NCBI GenBank assembly: GCA_018268315.1
Contig: JAFDWU010000002.1
Span: 203,636-267,635, forward strand
Length of the DNA: 64,000 nucleotides
From: Armatimonadota bacterium
GTDB lineage: Bacteria; Armatimonadota; Fimbriimonadia; Fimbriimonadales; Fimbriimonadaceae
Direction: 5' to 3'
Shown: one piece after another, positions 8,887-17,975 of the stretch
How the letters are laid out: every line of letters starts with the position of its first letter
Position numbering within the stretch: the stretch's first letter is position 1
Notes under the pieces: model-generated
Told to the model about the DNA's origin: nothing
Database searches by the model: none
Seen by the model: only the letters and a program-made list of their open reading frames with translations
Position numbers and translations under genes: made by a program

Positions 8887-10121
8887 CCTTCCAAACGCAT
8901 CGCCACCGCGCCGAATTGCACGCGATCTCCTAAATGCAGCACGATGTCAGCCGTCACCTTCTGCCCGTTCACAAATGTGCCGTTGGTGCTGCCCAAATCC
9001 CGCACCGTAACCTGCGAACCCTGAACGATCAAAGCGGCATGACGGCGAGAAACCGAGCTTTCGCCCACTAGGCTTATTGCAAGACCATCTTCCCTGCCCA
9101 AAACATTTTCTCCTGCCTGTAGGACGTAACTCGCGCCTGAATCCGCGCGAAGGGTGGGCGTTCCGGATGAAACGGGAGTCTGCGAAATGGGCGCCGGCGC
9201 GGCATCCGGTAGCAAGATTTTCGTGGGCGGAGGAGGCGGCAAATTATCCGGCACCACCGAAGCGCCGGGGTCTAGGTTTGTCGGCGGCTCTGGAGCGACG
9301 GGAACACCAATGCTCTTCAGTTTGTCGGTCAAATCGCCGGGTTGCGCCTGCGCCTTTTTGTACAGCAAGTAGCCGCCATACCCCAGTCCGCCCAGAACGA
9401 GCAGGTAAAGAATGGAGTTGCCAATTCCCCCGCCTTCGCTGGCTTTCGGCTTCTCGGGCTCTACTGGCTTGGTGGGCGCAATGATCGGCGCATCGGATTT
9501 GGCGGCATCCTTGCCGTTGTCAGTGGGAGTCTTCGGACTAGAAACCGTCTCCACCGGATCGGCGATGGAAACCACAAACCTCGGCTCCACCTTCGAGCGC
9601 TTTAGTTCAAGCTGAAAACCCTGGGTCAGGGGCTCCGCCTGCTGCCCCTTCGATCCGTAATGCACGGTCACCTTTAATTCGCCGGGAGTGAAGCAAAAGA
9701 ACTTCAGCTCGCCCTTTAGCGACGGATCAAGAATCTGGCTTACGCCGTGCTCCCCATCCTTCACCTCAACCTGCGCGGCCGCAACCGGATCGCCGGCATG
9801 CTCAATACGGAGGCTTACAAAGCCAACGCGGGTGAAGTCTTCTTTCCGAATGACCCAGCCCTGGGCAACTTGGCTGACCTTTCGCAAGGCGATATTGTTG
9901 GTGTCCCGATCCCAGGCCACAACGTAATCACCCGGCTTTGCAGACGCGGTATCCAGGTTCGACAATCGCTCGGTCTTTGGCTCAGCGAGGGCAGGAAGCT
10001 GCTTTGGCAAGCCGGATGATAGGAACACGATGTGGGGGGATTCGCTCCCGAAATCGATCTGCGCTCCGAGCAGCAGCACGGGCATCAGAGTAAGTACGCA
10101 GGCTAAGAGTCGGTGTCGCAA
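8883..10121 (-). CDS. Single-pass membrane protein with signal peptide and cytoplasmic FHA domain
   Basis: The 412-residue protein begins with a signal peptide (RHRLLACVLTLMPVLLLGA), followed by an extracytoplasmic region of about 210 residues without a recognised domain, one transmembrane helix (SILYLLVLGGLGYGGYLLY, near 235-255), a Pro-rich linker and a C-terminal FHA domain with VLGREDGLAI, SSVSRRHAAL and DLGSTNGTFVNG. Topology suggests that the outside part senses or binds something and the FHA domain docks a phosphoprotein inside. It overlaps nnr by 19 bases if started at 10121. Confidence 0.85.
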   Translation of the reverse strand: MRHRLLACVLTLMPVLLLGAQIDFGSESPHIVFLSSGLPKQLPALAEPKTERLSNLDTASAKPGDYVVAWDRDTNNIALRKVSQVAQGWVIRKEDFTRVGFVSLRIEHAGDPVAAAQVEVKDGEHGVSQILDPSLKGELKFFCFTPGELKVTVHYGSKGQQAEPLTQGFQLELKRSKVEPRFVVSIADPVETVSSPKTPTDNGKDAAKSDAPIIAPTKPVEPEKPKASEGGGIGNSILYLLVLGGLGYGGYLLYKKAQAQPGDLTDKLKSIGVPVAPEPPTNLDPGASVVPDNLPPPPPTKILLPDAAPAPISQTPVSSGTPTLRADSGASYVLQAGENVLGREDGLAISLVGESSVSRRHAALIVQGSQVTVRDLGSTNGTFVNGQKVTADIVLHLGDRVQFGAVAMRLEG

Positions 10122-11647
10122 TTTCCTAATATCTGTGAGCGGGCCGAAGGAATCGCCTCCACCAGATCAGAAGCCAGGTAGCCGACGCCTCCAACCTTGC
10201 AAGCACAGATGTCTCCCGCAAGCCCATGCCAATAGACGGCACAGGATGCAGCGTAGTAGCTAGGCAGTTGCTGGGCAAGCAGAGTTGCGGCCATTCCACT
10301 CAGCACGTCGCCAAAGCCGCCAGAGGCCATGCCCGGGTTTCCGGTGCAGTTCACCATCATGGGCTGGCCCGGCTCGCCGACGATGGTGTGCGGGCCCTTC
10401 AGCAGCACACATTGGCCATATTCGCTGACGGCGGAGTCCACCGCCCGGAATCTATCTGCCTGAATCTCCGCAATACTGCTGTTCAGCAGCCTACTCATCT
10501 CGCCCGGGTGCGGAGTAAGGATGCACTCAACAGGCGGGAGCGTGACGCCATGGCTCACGCTGTTCAGGGCGTCGGCATCAATCACGCAGGGACGCCGCCA
10601 TTCTCGCCAGGTTGCCTTGAGGAGGTCGAGAACCGGCTTGTCGTGAGTTAGGCCCGGGCCAAACAGGGCGCTATCCACACGCTCCTGATACTCAAGCAAA
10701 TCGTGCACCGCCATCGGGCTGATGACGCCGTTATCCTCTGGGAGCGGCAGCAGTAAAACCTCGGGAAGCTGCGCAGCCACAGCATCAAGCACACTTGGAA
10801 TCGAAGCAACAGTAACCAAGCCCGCCCCGGCGCGCAATGCGCCTTTGGCGGCAAGCGTCACCGCTCCCCGCATCCATCGAGAACCCGCGACAATGAGCAC
10901 GTGGCCGCTATCGCCCTTGTGGGCAGACTTCAGCCGCTCCGGCAAAAGGCTTGCAACCCAGTCCTCGTCGATCAGCCGCGACTCTGTAACTTCGTTCAGC
11001 AAGGCGGCGGGGTATCCGATATCGGCGACCGTCCAATAGCCGCTGTGTTCCAGCCCGATGCCTTCAAACAGGAACGGCTTGGGGAAGCCAAATGTGACCG
11101 TTCGCAACGCCCAAACGCTTTCGCCAAGCTCTTCGCCGGTATTGCAGTCGATTCCACTGGGAACGTCCACTGCCACAACAGGCACCCCGCTTCGGTTGAT
11201 TGCCTGAATCGCTTCGCGTACGGTGCCATGGACCTGGCTGACGGCGCCGATGCCTAACAGGGCGTCGACCAGCAAGTCATGGCCACCAAGGCAATCGATC
11301 TTGCGAGTCCAGCGCGGATTATCGGCAAAAATCGGATGCACGCCGGTCGCGCGCGCCACCTTGTACTGGTTCAGGGCATCTTCGCGCAGGTCTTTCTCAG
11401 TCGCCGCTACCAGGCACTCAACCTGATAACCCGCCTGCACGGCAAGCCGAGCAACGACAAATCCATCACCGCCATTGTTGCCGCGTCCGCATAGCACGGC
11501 GATCTTGCCGCCCGAAGGCAGCATCTTCGTGACCGCCTCAAAAACCGCGAAACCCGCCCGTTCCATAAGAACGCTGGCGGGTAATCCAAAATCTTCACTG
11601 GAGCGGCGGTCTACGCTACGGCAGTGTTCGGATGTTCCGATCCACAT
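10103..11647 (-). CDS. nnr: Bifunctional NAD(P)H-hydrate epimerase / ADP-dependent dehydratase
   Basis: This enzyme repairs hydrated NAD(P)H: the N-terminal YjeF_N domain epimerises R- and S-NAD(P)HX, and the C-terminal ribokinase-like domain dehydrates S-NAD(P)HX with ADP. Visible motifs are CGRGNNGGDGFVVARL and PVVAVDVPSGIDCNTGE in the first half and LIVAGSRWMRGAVTLAAKGA, FGPGLTH, DADALN, LTPHPGEMSRL and GGFGDVLSGM in the second. I place the start at ATG 11647 because homologs begin about ten residues before the VDRRSSEDFG helix. An upstream ATG at 11716, with a GGAG about ten bases before it, would add 23 residues and overlap the SprT-like gene by eight bases; it cannot be excluded. Confidence 0.92.
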   Translation of the reverse strand: MWIGTSEHCRSVDRRSSEDFGLPASVLMERAGFAVFEAVTKMLPSGGKIAVLCGRGNNGGDGFVVARLAVQAGYQVECLVAATEKDLREDALNQYKVARATGVHPIFADNPRWTRKIDCLGGHDLLVDALLGIGAVSQVHGTVREAIQAINRSGVPVVAVDVPSGIDCNTGEELGESVWALRTVTFGFPKPFLFEGIGLEHSGYWTVADIGYPAALLNEVTESRLIDEDWVASLLPERLKSAHKGDSGHVLIVAGSRWMRGAVTLAAKGALRAGAGLVTVASIPSVLDAVAAQLPEVLLLPLPEDNGVISPMAVHDLLEYQERVDSALFGPGLTHDKPVLDLLKATWREWRRPCVIDADALNSVSHGVTLPPVECILTPHPGEMSRLLNSSIAEIQADRFRAVDSAVSEYGQCVLLKGPHTIVGEPGQPMMVNCTGNPGMASGGFGDVLSGMAATLLAQQLPSYYAASCAVYWHGLAGDICACKVGGVGYLASDLVEAIPSARSQILGNCDTDS

Positions 11648-11708
11648 GGCGTTTACGCCGTCTCTTGCTGCGCAAGGGCAGTGCTGGCCATCTAATTTGA
11701 CCCAAACC

Positions 11709-12242
11709 TTACGCATCCTGAGTTATCTCCGTCATTGGCTTTCTTGCGACGAATCGCCAAGTTCCCCCGCAGTGCACATGCATATACCGCGTGCCGCGCC
11801 GCCATTTACGGGAACGTGCAAGCTCTTGATTACATCGACTACAACGATAGATCACAGCCTGCCGACTTTGATTACGTTCAACCTCGTAGCGATGACGCAC
11901 ATGCGGGTGCAGACCCAGCAAATTCATAGATTCTCGCCACGCCGCGCCATGTCCGGTTCCGTTTCGACCGTACTTGGAAAACGCCATCAGATGGGCGTAC
12001 TCGTGAAGAAGGGTTATCCTAACGCGCTCGGCATCCACGAGTATTTTTGAACTCAAGGTGATCTGGAAAGTGCGGTAATTTGCCAGCCCCGCGCTGACGC
12101 GAAGCGCCTTCCACTTGAGGATGGGCACGTGTTTTAGGGGGTGCGCGGCCCAAAGAAACGCAAAGAGTTGGTCCGCGTACTCAGTTAGGGATGAACCCTC
12201 GCGGAAAGGTGGTTCGTCAATTAGGACGTGATTCATCGACAC
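11709..12242 (-). CDS. SprT-like zinc metalloprotease
   Basis: The 177-residue protein has the SprT signature: HEYAH (HExxH, His80 to His84), followed by GTGHGAAW with the third ligand around His98, and a C-terminal zinc ribbon (YRCSRCNQEL ... HVHCGG). SprT-family proteins resemble the protease part of Spartan, which degrades DNA-protein crosslinks; in bacteria the role is poorly known. The gene is divergent from the secreted-protein gene at 12228, and their 5' ends overlap by 15 bases, so their promoters must lie inside each other's coding sequence. Confidence 0.85.
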   Translation of the reverse strand: MSMNHVLIDEPPFREGSSLTEYADQLFAFLWAAHPLKHVPILKWKALRVSAGLANYRTFQITLSSKILVDAERVRITLLHEYAHLMAFSKYGRNGTGHGAAWRESMNLLGLHPHVRHRYEVERNQSRQAVIYRCSRCNQELARSRKWRRGTRYMHVHCGGTWRFVARKPMTEITQDA

Positions 12243-12845
12243 CGTTCGTGGTTCCGCTCGGGATTGCTCTTCGCAATCGTGACCCTAACTTCCTCCAGCT
12301 TTGCTTCTTCGAATAGAGTTTATCAGGTTGGCGACGCTTCCGATATTTTCTACAGCAAATTGCATCGCCTAACATCTTCGGGGCTGCTCCAACCGCTGCT
12401 TCTGAAGAAGGCTCAGCTAAGCGCAGTACTGGAGGCATTTGCCGATTGTAAACACCGTGTTGACGAGACGATTAGCCAGAACAACACCCTGATGCGGATG
12501 CAAATGCCGAAACTCGATCAGGCGCTTAAGTTGGCCAAGGAAGGCAAGCCAACTCCCCAGGCCCTTTTGAAGGACATTCAGGCAGCAAGTTCAGCTTGCG
12601 ACAGCGCAAGAGAAATTACCGCCAGGGTCAATGTCGATCAAATGTTAGGCGTGGTCAAGAAGGTATGCGATCGGGGGCAGTTGAAGGTAATGGCCAACGA
12701 ACTGCATCCAGCCGATTACGGGATTACCACCGATCCAGACAAGGTTTCGTATGAGCAGAGGATCGAACTGTTCGTTCGCTACGTGCTGCTTGACCCGGAT
12801 GCCCACCAAATCTTGATCGACCTTTACAAGATCGCCGAAGATTAG
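12228..12845 (+). CDS. Secreted protein of unknown function
   Basis: I do not recognise this 205-residue protein. It starts at GTG 12228 and has a signal peptide (basic HRHRSWFRS, then GLLFAIVTLTSSSFAS). The rest is largely helical by composition, with conserved-looking Cys at three places and no known motif. The GTG start overlaps the divergent SprT-like gene; a downstream start would cut off the signal peptide. It ends two bases before the convergent E1 gene. Confidence 0.6.
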   Translation: MIHRHRSWFRSGLLFAIVTLTSSSFASSNRVYQVGDASDIFYSKLHRLTSSGLLQPLLLKKAQLSAVLEAFADCKHRVDETISQNNTLMRMQMPKLDQALKLAKEGKPTPQALLKDIQAASSACDSAREITARVNVDQMLGVVKKVCDRGQLKVMANELHPADYGITTDPDKVSYEQRIELFVRYVLLDPDAHQILIDLYKIAED

Positions 12846-12847
12846 CC

Positions 12848-14812
12848 TTACTCCATCGTCAACCGAATTGCAGCGATCACCTGATTCACGTCTGGTAGCG
12901 CGGCATATTCGTAGATGGGGTTGTAGCCAATCTGACAGTCTTCTCGAGCCACGATTTGGGGCGGCGAGAGGAACAGATTCCATCGGTCCGGATTTGAAGT
13001 CATCTCGGCTATGATTGCCTGGCCATATCCGCCGGTGCGGTTGTCTTCGTGAACCACCACCAGTCGTCCCGTCTTTTCGACCGACTTCGTGATCGTCTCG
13101 TAGTCGCACGGCAGAATCGAGCGAAGATCGACGATCTCGACCGAACACTCGGAAGCAAGCGCAGTAGCGGCTTCTTCGGCAAGCTCAAGGCAGTTGCCCC
13201 ATGAAACCAGCGTGACGTCTGAACCTTCCTTCTGAATTCGAGCCTTGCCAAGCGGAACCGGGTTGACCGCGTTCACATCCACGTTCTTTCGGAAGATGTG
13301 CTTCGGAATCAGGATGATTGTAGGATCGTCCGCCTGGATAGCGGTCCAGAAAAGGCCGGCGGCATCTTCCGGAGTGGAAGGAATCGCGATGTTGATGCCC
13401 GGAATGTGCGCCAGCATGCCCTCGTTGCTCATCGAGTGCCACAGCGAACCACCCGGCAAGTAAGCGCCGTATGGTGCGTACAGCACCATCGGGCACTTCC
13501 AATGGCCGAATGAGCGCCAGCGAAGAGTCGAGATATTTGTTACAAGCTGGTTCCAGCCCGGCGAAATGAAGTCGATGAATTGAAGCTCGAACACCGGCCG
13601 GTAGCCGTAAGAGGCCATGCCAACCGCAGTGCCCAAAATAGTGGCTTCGGCAAGCGGAGAGTTGAAGACCTGCTTGGGGAAGCTCTCGGAGAGGCCCTTG
13701 GTCAGACCAAACACGCCGCCCTTGGGGTCTTCAATATCTTCTCCGAACATGATGACCTTCGGGTCGCTTTCAAGCGCCTTTCTCAAGGTCTGGTTGATCG
13801 CAGAGACCATCGTCATGCGGCCGGTTTGGATCGGCGGTACTTCTGCCGGGCGAGATTCGCCAAAGCTGTGATCCATCACCTCAGAGGCAACCGGATCCTG
13901 CTCCTTCTCAGCCTTCAGATAATCGTCATCGACCATCTTCTGGACTTCTTCCTGAAGCTTCATCCAGGCGTCTTGGGTGAGCTGGCCTGCAGCTATGAGT
14001 TCGTCGGCGACCACACGAATCGGATCGCGCTTCATCATCTCGTCTATATCCGCCTGATCGCGGTAAACGCGGTGATCGTCCGAACTGGTGTGGCTGCTAA
14101 GCCGGTCAAGTTCGCACCAGAGGATTGTTGGCCCTTCCCCCTTTCGCGCCTTCTCGAAGGCAGGCTGCGCGGCGGCGTAGACTCGATCCGGATGGCGAGC
14201 GTCCACCTTCACGATGTGGGTCTCGCTGAAGAGGTCGAGGTGGAAGGGCAGGAACTTCTCGGTATTCGTGGAAATGCCGTACTTGTTATCCTCGATCACG
14301 AAGATCACCGGCAGCTTCTCTTGAATCGCAAACGTTACGGCCTCATAGAACTCGCCCTGGCGCGAGGCGGCGTCGCCGACGCTGGCAAGACATAGGCTGT
14401 CGGTACCCGCAAGCTTCATCGCCCACGCAGTGCCGCAGGCAGGAATTAGTGAGCCACCGGTTGGCGTGCAAACGCTGAAAACGTTGTGTTCGCGGTCCGA
14501 ATAGTGACCCGGCATCTGGCGGCCGCCAGAGGAGCTTGATCGCTTGGCAAAGTAGGCCAGAGCAAGATCGTAATTCGAGAGGCCCTGAGCAAGCATCAGC
14601 GCGCGATCACGATAGTACGGGAAGAGGTAGTCGTCTTCGCGCAGCAGATGGGCAAATGCCGCTAAGGGCTCATGCCCCATGCCACTGACCTGGAACCAAC
14701 CTTTGCTTTGGCGCAGAAGGATGCCCTCGCGGCGATCGCCCTCGCGGCTAAGGAGCATAAGTTTCAGGAATTCGAGCTTGTTGACAGCGCCTTGGGCGCG
14801 AAGAATAGACAT
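12848..14812 (-). CDS. 2-oxoacid dehydrogenase E1, fused alpha and beta subunits
   Basis: The 654-residue protein joins an E1-alpha domain (about 1-310) to an E1-beta domain (about 330-654). The alpha part has GRQMPGHYS, TPTGGSLIPACGTAWA and a thiamine-diphosphate motif GDAASRQGE ... EDNKYG (GDG...NN variant with A and D). The beta part has FGEDIEDPKGGVFGLTKGL, NSPLAEATILGTAVGMA and the C-terminal transketolase domain with VHEDNRTGGYG. Such fusions usually decarboxylate branched-chain 2-oxoacids or pyruvate, passing the acyl group to E2. No E2 or E3 is adjacent, so the exact substrate cannot be told from context. Confidence 0.9.
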   Translation of the reverse strand: MSILRAQGAVNKLEFLKLMLLSREGDRREGILLRQSKGWFQVSGMGHEPLAAFAHLLREDDYLFPYYRDRALMLAQGLSNYDLALAYFAKRSSSSGGRQMPGHYSDREHNVFSVCTPTGGSLIPACGTAWAMKLAGTDSLCLASVGDAASRQGEFYEAVTFAIQEKLPVIFVIEDNKYGISTNTEKFLPFHLDLFSETHIVKVDARHPDRVYAAAQPAFEKARKGEGPTILWCELDRLSSHTSSDDHRVYRDQADIDEMMKRDPIRVVADELIAAGQLTQDAWMKLQEEVQKMVDDDYLKAEKEQDPVASEVMDHSFGESRPAEVPPIQTGRMTMVSAINQTLRKALESDPKVIMFGEDIEDPKGGVFGLTKGLSESFPKQVFNSPLAEATILGTAVGMASYGYRPVFELQFIDFISPGWNQLVTNISTLRWRSFGHWKCPMVLYAPYGAYLPGGSLWHSMSNEGMLAHIPGINIAIPSTPEDAAGLFWTAIQADDPTIILIPKHIFRKNVDVNAVNPVPLGKARIQKEGSDVTLVSWGNCLELAEEAATALASECSVEIVDLRSILPCDYETITKSVEKTGRLVVVHEDNRTGGYGQAIIAEMTSNPDRWNLFLSPPQIVAREDCQIGYNPIYEYAALPDVNQVIAAIRLTME

Positions 14813-14890
14813 GAATGACCTCAGTATTCGAACAAATCTTTAAAATTGCTGTCCGAGGCTAGCCTGGACATAGAATTTTAGCACGTACAG

Positions 14891-15421
14891 CTACGGCGTC
14901 GTGCGTATGAGTTTCCCTGACACACTGATGGCGTGGTTTCGCGGCGCTTTAGCGCCGGAATTGGCGGGATCGCCATGGGCATTTCGGTGCAAATCCGCAG
15001 ATTGGAAGATAAGCGGGGTGGTGTCGGGATTCTTCACGTCGCCCTTGTACTTGCCCGCGAGCGAGGTATTGAAAGCAAATCCAAATTCGTTGGGTTTGTG
15101 CGCGACCGAAGGGTCATGTTTCTTCTTCTCGGCCTCGTCCTCGCTCATGTCGCTGGTGCGAATCCGCGCCTCAATTGCATCCAGCCAGTGATCGGCGGCC
15201 GGGAATTGGCCATCCGAGTCGTGAGTGAGCATCATCGCCGTATAAAGGGCTTTCAGATTCTTATCGACGGTAGCATCCCACTCGCGCTGCTGGGGAGTGT
15301 CGAGAAAACCGCGCTGTTTGGCGGTGATCAGCACAGAGACCGGGCCCCAAAGACCGTAAGCAAGGCCGCCTGCTGCCAGCAGCAGAATGACATTTCGAAT
15401 TCCCTTGCGCCCGTTGCTCAT
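14891..15421 (-). CDS. Membrane-anchored extracytoplasmic protein, pilin-like
   Basis: The ORF is open further upstream, but the ATG at 15421 gives a sensible N-terminus: SNGRKGIRNVILLLAAGGLAYGLW, a short basic stretch and one hydrophobic helix. The 176-residue protein then has LKALYTAMMLTHDSDGQFP, a pattern seen in type II pseudopilin-like proteins of Planctomycetes and Armatimonadetes, though no clear prepilin peptidase site is present. It follows the TIGR03790 gene by 20 bases and is probably in its operon. Function unknown. Confidence 0.65.
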   Translation of the reverse strand: MSNGRKGIRNVILLLAAGGLAYGLWGPVSVLITAKQRGFLDTPQQREWDATVDKNLKALYTAMMLTHDSDGQFPAADHWLDAIEARIRTSDMSEDEAEKKKHDPSVAHKPNEFGFAFNTSLAGKYKGDVKNPDTTPLIFQSADLHRNAHGDPANSGAKAPRNHAISVSGKLIRTTP

Positions 15422-15441
15422 GTCAGTTCTTACTGACGAAC

Positions 15442-16584
15442 CTAGTGGCCGTAGGGATTGCAGAGCGGATCGCCAACGATGACTTCCTTCCACTTCAGGA
15501 TCGGCGAAGCCATCCAAAAACTCTCGGCGAGGTTATAGCCAGAGGTGTATCGATCAAACAAGATGTCGGGACGGTTGAGGCTAAACACGTACGGCTCGCT
15601 CACGTAGGCGGCGCAACCGCAGCAGCCTTGATCAATCAAGTCCGCCATGAGACTTTGCCCACCGGTCGTGTGGTTAAACGTGCGCCCGGAAGTGCTCACG
15701 AATGTCTGAGCAATCGAGCCGGGCTTGAATTTGAGCTTGTGATAGACGTCGGCATTGAACCAGCCATCGTTACTTCCCCACGAGGCGTAACCCATCAACT
15801 CCTCAGTAGGCGCCGAAAAGACGCCGCTCGTCTGGATGCGTGAAACGAGCCCTTTGGTTTGAAGCTTGGCATTCGCAAGGCCAAGGGTTGACTGCATTGC
15901 CGCAAATCCTCCGGTTCTCCGGTTTTCGGCCTCGGCAAAGAAGAAAAGACCTTTCTCGGCGGTGGCTTCCACGCTTCGGTCGATCATCAGCTTGACTGCC
16001 GCCAGCGAGTAGCCATCGAGCCGCGTTGTAAGGAAGAGCTTGAAGTCTCGGTGCAAGAAGTGCTCCTGCTTCCCAAAATACGGATTGATTAGGCTCTTTA
16101 GCGATTGCTCGTCGATCGTGCGGGGCGGCTGTAGGTCTGAAAGGTCAATTGCCGCGAGAAGCGCGTTAATCGAAAGGCCCGAGTTCTTGATTCGCAGCGG
16201 AATTCCCTTCGTGGTCACCAGATAATCAAGAGTAAACCGACTCTCGTGCAGCCGGTGGGCCACGGGCTCCTCAATCAAATCGTAATATTCGTAGCGGGAG
16301 ACTTCTTCCTCGGGCGGACAATTGACGTGCACGATGTTGGTGGCGGGAATCCCTCGCTTCTTCGCGTAATACTCGCCGATGGCTAGGCTATCGGGGCTCT
16401 TGTTGTTCACCACAACCAGAACGTGCTCTGCAAGAGGATGAGGCTTTACGATGGGGGTTTCGTCGGGCTGGCTGCTGGGCAGCCGAAGGTCACCGCAACC
16501 AACGGCAACGCCAAGCGCAACGGCACTGGCAAGAGCGCGTAAACTCCACCTTATGCCGGTCGCCAAATTGCCGCTTGTGATCAT
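15442..16584 (-). CDS. TIGR03790 family lipoprotein
   Basis: The region EHVLVVVNNKSPDSLAIGEYY followed by YAKKRGIPATNIVHV and YLVTTKGIPLRI matches the TIGR03790 family, found in Planctomycetes, Verrucomicrobia and relatives; its function is unknown. I choose ATG 16584, which gives a lipoprotein signal (WSLRALASAVALGVAVGCG, Cys at about residue 30). The longer reading to 16770 would be antisense to most of the divergent enzyme's start region. With this start the two divergent genes still overlap by 32 bases at their 5' ends. Confidence 0.82.
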   Translation of the reverse strand: MITSGNLATGIRWSLRALASAVALGVAVGCGDLRLPSSQPDETPIVKPHPLAEHVLVVVNNKSPDSLAIGEYYAKKRGIPATNIVHVNCPPEEEVSRYEYYDLIEEPVAHRLHESRFTLDYLVTTKGIPLRIKNSGLSINALLAAIDLSDLQPPRTIDEQSLKSLINPYFGKQEHFLHRDFKLFLTTRLDGYSLAAVKLMIDRSVEATAEKGLFFFAEAENRRTGGFAAMQSTLGLANAKLQTKGLVSRIQTSGVFSAPTEELMGYASWGSNDGWFNADVYHKLKFKPGSIAQTFVSTSGRTFNHTTGGQSLMADLIDQGCCGCAAYVSEPYVFSLNRPDILFDRYTSGYNLAESFWMASPILKWKEVIVGDPLCNPYGH

Positions 16585-17521
16585 TCCCACTCCTATACAT
16601 CGGCTCAACAATCTTTCATCTGAAATCGGGGTCGACCTTTGGATCAAACGAGATGACCTTACCGGCTTTGCGATGGGAGGAAACAAGGGGCGGAAGCTGG
16701 AATATCTGATCGCGGACGCGCTTAAAGAAGGAGCAACCGTGGTTGTTACCTGCGGTTCTAGACAAAGCAACTTCGTGCGGCAGCTTGGCGCGGCCTGCGC
16801 AATGCACGGACTCCGATGCGTGGCCGCCGTGATGGACCTGCCCTTTGACTCGGCTGCCGGTAAGCCGAGAGGGGCCCATCCTTCTGGTGGTGGGAACGAA
16901 ATTCTGAACCATTGGCTTGGAGTTGAGTTGCATCATTTCCCCGATGACGACTGGGAAGTGCTATATCAGTACGCTGAGACCCTCGCATTCGCCCTTGAAT
17001 CGAAAGGCGAGACAGTCTATCGAATTCCGGTTGGCGGCTCGTCACCGCTTGGCGCCCTTTCGTTCTACGAAGCGGGCAGAGAAATGCTTGCGCAGGGCGT
17101 CAAGATTGCCACCGTGGTAACCGCAAGCAGTAGTGGCAGCACCCAAGTTGGCCTTACCTACGCGCTTGCCTCCGAAGGCGTCAAGGTTGTGGGCATCGTA
17201 AGTGATCCAGAACCGGAGATCGTCCACGACTTTGTGAAGATTGGCGAGGGCCTTGCCGAACTGCTTGGCGTCAAGCCACTTGGACCGAACGCCTTTCTTC
17301 TCGATTTCGATTCAGTGGGACCCGGATATGGGGTTTCGAGCCCTGAGGGGGAAGAAGCAATCCGGTTGATGGCCACAAGAGAAGGAATCTTTCTCGACCC
17401 GGTCTACTCAGGCAAAGCCTTCGCGGGCTTGCTGAGGTTGGCAAGAAAAGGAAAGCTGGAAGGACCGGTGCTGTTTTGGCATACAGGCGGCATGCCCACC
17501 CTATTTGCCACTGCTGATTAG
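16553..17521 (+). CDS. PLP-dependent D-cysteine desulfhydrase / ACC deaminase family enzyme
   Basis: The 322-residue protein has the family N-terminus IIPTPIHRLNNLSSEIGVDLWIKRDDLTGF and the PLP lysine in GGNKGRKLEYL, followed by TCGSRQSNFVRQLGAAC. These fit the D-cysteine desulfhydrase/1-aminocyclopropane-1-carboxylate deaminase group. Substrate cannot be decided by eye; D-cysteine desulfhydrase (to pyruvate, sulfide and ammonia) is the more common activity. I use ATG 16553, since the 34 residues before it look unrelated to the fold and would overlap more of the divergent gene. Its stop shares four bases with the next gene. Confidence 0.85.
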   Translation: MPVAKLPLVIIPTPIHRLNNLSSEIGVDLWIKRDDLTGFAMGGNKGRKLEYLIADALKEGATVVVTCGSRQSNFVRQLGAACAMHGLRCVAAVMDLPFDSAAGKPRGAHPSGGGNEILNHWLGVELHHFPDDDWEVLYQYAETLAFALESKGETVYRIPVGGSSPLGALSFYEAGREMLAQGVKIATVVTASSSGSTQVGLTYALASEGVKVVGIVSDPEPEIVHDFVKIGEGLAELLGVKPLGPNAFLLDFDSVGPGYGVSSPEGEEAIRLMATREGIFLDPVYSGKAFAGLLRLARKGKLEGPVLFWHTGGMPTLFATAD

Positions 17522-17952
17522 CGCGGCAGGAAGGGAAACATCTCGCGGCTAATTTCGCCCACGTGGACCTTCCATTTTCCGTCTTGCTTAATCATTGGAA
17601 TCTGAAAGTTCTTGTCGGTGGTTGCTCGCACCATGTAATTGTCCCAATAGGTCAGCTTGGCATTGGCCGTGTTATCAGAGGCGATAACGACATCGGTAAT
17701 TTGATACCTGAATTTGAAGTATTTGGCGTACTTAAACGTTTCTTCCCACTTCTTGTGGATCATTTCCGGGGAGTCGTTTCCAATAATGCTGAGCTCAGTT
17801 AGCTTATCGATATCCTGCTTGGCAAGGGCATCCATGAATTTAACCGCGACCGGCTGAGGCCCGGCGGCATTTACAAGGAAGACACTGCCGATCACGGCAA
17901 CTCCGGCAAGGATGAGAATCAGTATCCACGGAACTCGGCCAGCCTGCTTCAT
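17518..17952 (-). CDS. Membrane-anchored small protein, NTF2-like
   Basis: This is a 144-residue protein with one N-terminal transmembrane helix (VPWILILILAGVAVIGSVFLV) and an extracytoplasmic domain that begins AAGPQPVAVKFMDALAKQDIDKL and ends GKWKVHVG. That layout (helix, small-residue turn, then a strand ending in a WKV motif) resembles DUF4878/NTF2-like lipoproteins. No catalytic residue is evident. It lies downstream of a similar protein (17976-18398), and the pair probably form one transcript. Confidence 0.6.
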   Translation of the reverse strand: MKQAGRVPWILILILAGVAVIGSVFLVNAAGPQPVAVKFMDALAKQDIDKLTELSIIGNDSPEMIHKKWEETFKYAKYFKFRYQITDVVIASDNTANAKLTYWDNYMVRATTDKNFQIPMIKQDGKWKVHVGEISREMFPFLPR

Positions 17953-17975
17953 GCGGGGATATTAAACCCCAATCC

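Noticed and set aside
16585..16770. Longer TIGR03790 reading from 16770.
   Set aside because: It would run antisense over the start of the desulfhydrase-like enzyme and would bury the lipoprotein signal.
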